Positions 4,219-5,505 of a DNA stretch of 5,505 nt are shown one piece after another. This DNA is from Armatimonadota bacterium (GTDB lineage Bacteria > Sysuimicrobiota > Sysuimicrobiia > Sysuimicrobiales > JACQTN01), in the NCBI GenBank assembly GCA_016210785.1, contig JACQTN010000103.1, positions 1 through 5,505 on the forward strand, read 5' to 3'. Below the pieces are notes generated by a model. The model searched no databases and was not told the DNA's origin. It worked only from the letters and a program-made list of their open reading frames with translations. Position 1 is the stretch's first letter. Each line of letters opens with the position of its first letter. The position numbers and the translations under genes are program-made.

Positions 4219-5505
4219 ATGGCGAGCGAGGACGATCACGTTCCATCGCTGGGCGACATGGATACGGACACGTTCCGCGCCGCGGGCCACCGGCTGATCG
4301 ACTGGGTCGCCGCATACCTGTCTGCGCCGGAGCGCTATCCGGTGTACTCCCCCGTGGCGCCGGGGGACATTGCGGGGCAGCTGCCGCGTCGCGCGCCGGA
4401 TGCCGCCGAGCCGGTGGACGCCGTCATCCGGGACTTCGAGCGGATCATCCTTTCCGGCATCACCCACTGGAACCATCCGGGCTTCTTCGCCTACTTCGCC
4501 ATCAGCGGCTCGGGCCCGGGCATCCTGGGCGAGCTGCTCAGCGCGGCACTCAACGTCAACGGGATGCTGTGGCGCACCTCGCCCGCGGCCACCGAGCTGG
4601 AAGAGGTCGTCCTGGCGTGGCTGCGGCAGATGCTGGGCCTGCCCCCAGAATTCACCGGTGTGATCATGGACACCGCGTCGGTGGCGAGCTTGTGCGCCAT
4701 CGCCGCGGCGCGCGAGGCCGCGGGCCTGCGCATCCGCGAGGAGGGCATGGCGGGACGCGATGACCTGCCGCGGCTGCGGCTCTACACGTCGGAGCAGGCA
4801 CACTCCTCGATCGAGAAGGGCGCCATCGTGCTGGGCATCGGGCAGGCCGGCGTGCGCAAGATTCCCGTAGACGCCGAGTTTCGCGTGGACGCGGAGGCGC
4901 TGGAGGCGGCGATCGAGGAGGACCGGCGCGCCGGCTGGCGGCCGTTCTGCGTGGCGGCCACGGTGGGCACGACCTCCACCACCAGCATCGACCCGGTGCC
5001 GGCCATCGCGGACATCTGCGGCCGGCACGGAGTGTGGCTGCACGTGGACGCCGCCTACGGTGGGGCGGCCGCGGTCCTGCCGGAGATGCGGCACGTGCTG
5101 GCGGGCTGTGAGCGGGCCGACTCGCTGGTGGTCAACCCGCACAAGTGGCTGTTCACGCCCATCGACTGCAGCACCTTCTACTGCCGGCGCCCGGACGTGT
5201 TGACGCGTGCCTTCAGCCTGGTCCCCGACTACCTGCGCACCACCGAAGCGGTAACCAACTTCATGGATTACGGGGTGCAACTGGGGCGGCGGTTCCGGGC
5301 CCTCAAGTTGTGGATGGTGTTGCGGACGTTTGGCGTGGACGGCATCCGTTCGCGCATCCGGACTCACGTGGCGCTGGCGCGAGAGTTCTCGGCGTGGGTG
5401 GACGGGCACCCGGATTTTCAGCGGTGCGCGCCGGTGCCGTTCAGCACCGTCTGCTTCCGCGCGCTGCCGCAAGAGGTGGCGCGCCTGTCCGCGCAGGGCG
5501 ATGAC
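4219..5505 (+). CDS. PLP-dependent aromatic-L-amino-acid decarboxylase family protein (group II), 3' end cut by window
   Basis: The frame is open from ATG 4219 to the window end, giving 429 residues of an expected 470-490. The protein matches the DDC/tryptophan-tyrosine decarboxylase branch of the group II PLP decarboxylases (Pyridoxal_deC family), cytoplasmic homodimers that release CO2 from aromatic amino acids to give amines. Visible in order: HPGFFAYF (86-93), DTASVA in the phosphate-binding region (151-156), QAHSS with the ring-stacking histidine H195, VGTTSTTSID, HVDAAYGG with D277 that pairs with the pyridine nitrogen, NPHKW with the PLP-binding lysine K309, and LGRRFRALKLW (355-365). 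The D-to-K spacing of 32 equals that of mammalian DDC (D271, K303). Y338 aligns with DDC Y332, the loop tyrosine needed for decarboxylation; a phenylalanine there would suggest an aldehyde synthase. Exact substrate (Trp, Tyr, Phe, Dopa) is not determinable. It follows the HD gene by 23 nt. Confidence 0.93.
   Translation, partial: MASEDDHVPSLGDMDTDTFRAAGHRLIDWVAAYLSAPERYPVYSPVAPGDIAGQLPRRAPDAAEPVDAVIRDFERIILSGITHWNHPGFFAYFAISGSGPGILGELLSAALNVNGMLWRTSPAATELEEVVLAWLRQMLGLPPEFTGVIMDTASVASLCAIAAAREAAGLRIREEGMAGRDDLPRLRLYTSEQAHSSIEKGAIVLGIGQAGVRKIPVDAEFRVDAEALEAAIEEDRRAGWRPFCVAATVGTTSTTSIDPVPAIADICGRHGVWLHVDAAYGGAAAVLPEMRHVLAGCERADSLVVNPHKWLFTPIDCSTFYCRRPDVLTRAFSLVPDYLRTTEAVTNFMDYGVQLGRRFRALKLWMVLRTFGVDGIRSRIRTHVALAREFSAWVDGHPDFQRCAPVPFSTVCFRALPQEVARLSAQGDD

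Noticed and set aside
3913..5472. Open frame of 519 codons on the minus strand, antisense to the decarboxylase and the end of the HD gene
   Set aside because: Its translation is rich in Arg, His, Pro and Gln with no recognisable domain, as expected for the complement of a high-GC3 gene; the plus strand encodes clear conserved proteins here.

Overview
The window is a GC-rich stretch of bacterial chromosome with five protein genes, all on the + strand. The first (jag/khpB) and the last (an aromatic-amino-acid decarboxylase) are cut by the window edges. No RNA gene, mobile element or CRISPR array was seen.

Positions 1-3354 hold the segment usually found close to the replication origin: the end of jag/khpB (R3H RNA-binding protein), rsmG (16S rRNA G527 methyltransferase), parA (soj) and parB (spo0J). 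A 16-bp parS centromere lies inside parB at 3153-3168. It matches the classical consensus exactly and is placed as in Bacillus spo0J. ParB is expected to load at this site, spread, and work with ParA to segregate newly replicated origins. jag is followed directly by rsmG, with no mnmE or mnmG between them; that arrangement is known from Actinobacteria and some other GC-rich Gram-positive-type lineages. Together with the GC content this points to a GC-rich bacterium, perhaps of the Terrabacteria, but the sequence alone does not fix the phylum.

Positions 3355-3607 are a gene-free break. About 120 bases of it (3361-3480) are only about 41% G+C by hand count, well below the neighbouring genes. 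After it comes a second, probably two-gene unit with strong Shine-Dalgarno sequences: an HD-domain putative metal-dependent phosphohydrolase (3608-4195), and 23 nt later a group II PLP-dependent decarboxylase of the aromatic-L-amino-acid type (4219 to the window end). Nothing visible links these two to chromosome segregation.

The non-coding stretches at 290-514 and 1220-1490 carry short repeats and palindromes that could be regulatory, including an 18-bp near-palindrome about 93 nt upstream of parA. I found no convincing new multi-gene system. The best observations are the intragenic parS, the AT-rich island, the palindrome upstream of parA, and the long glycine-rich N-terminus of ParB with a run of eight G.
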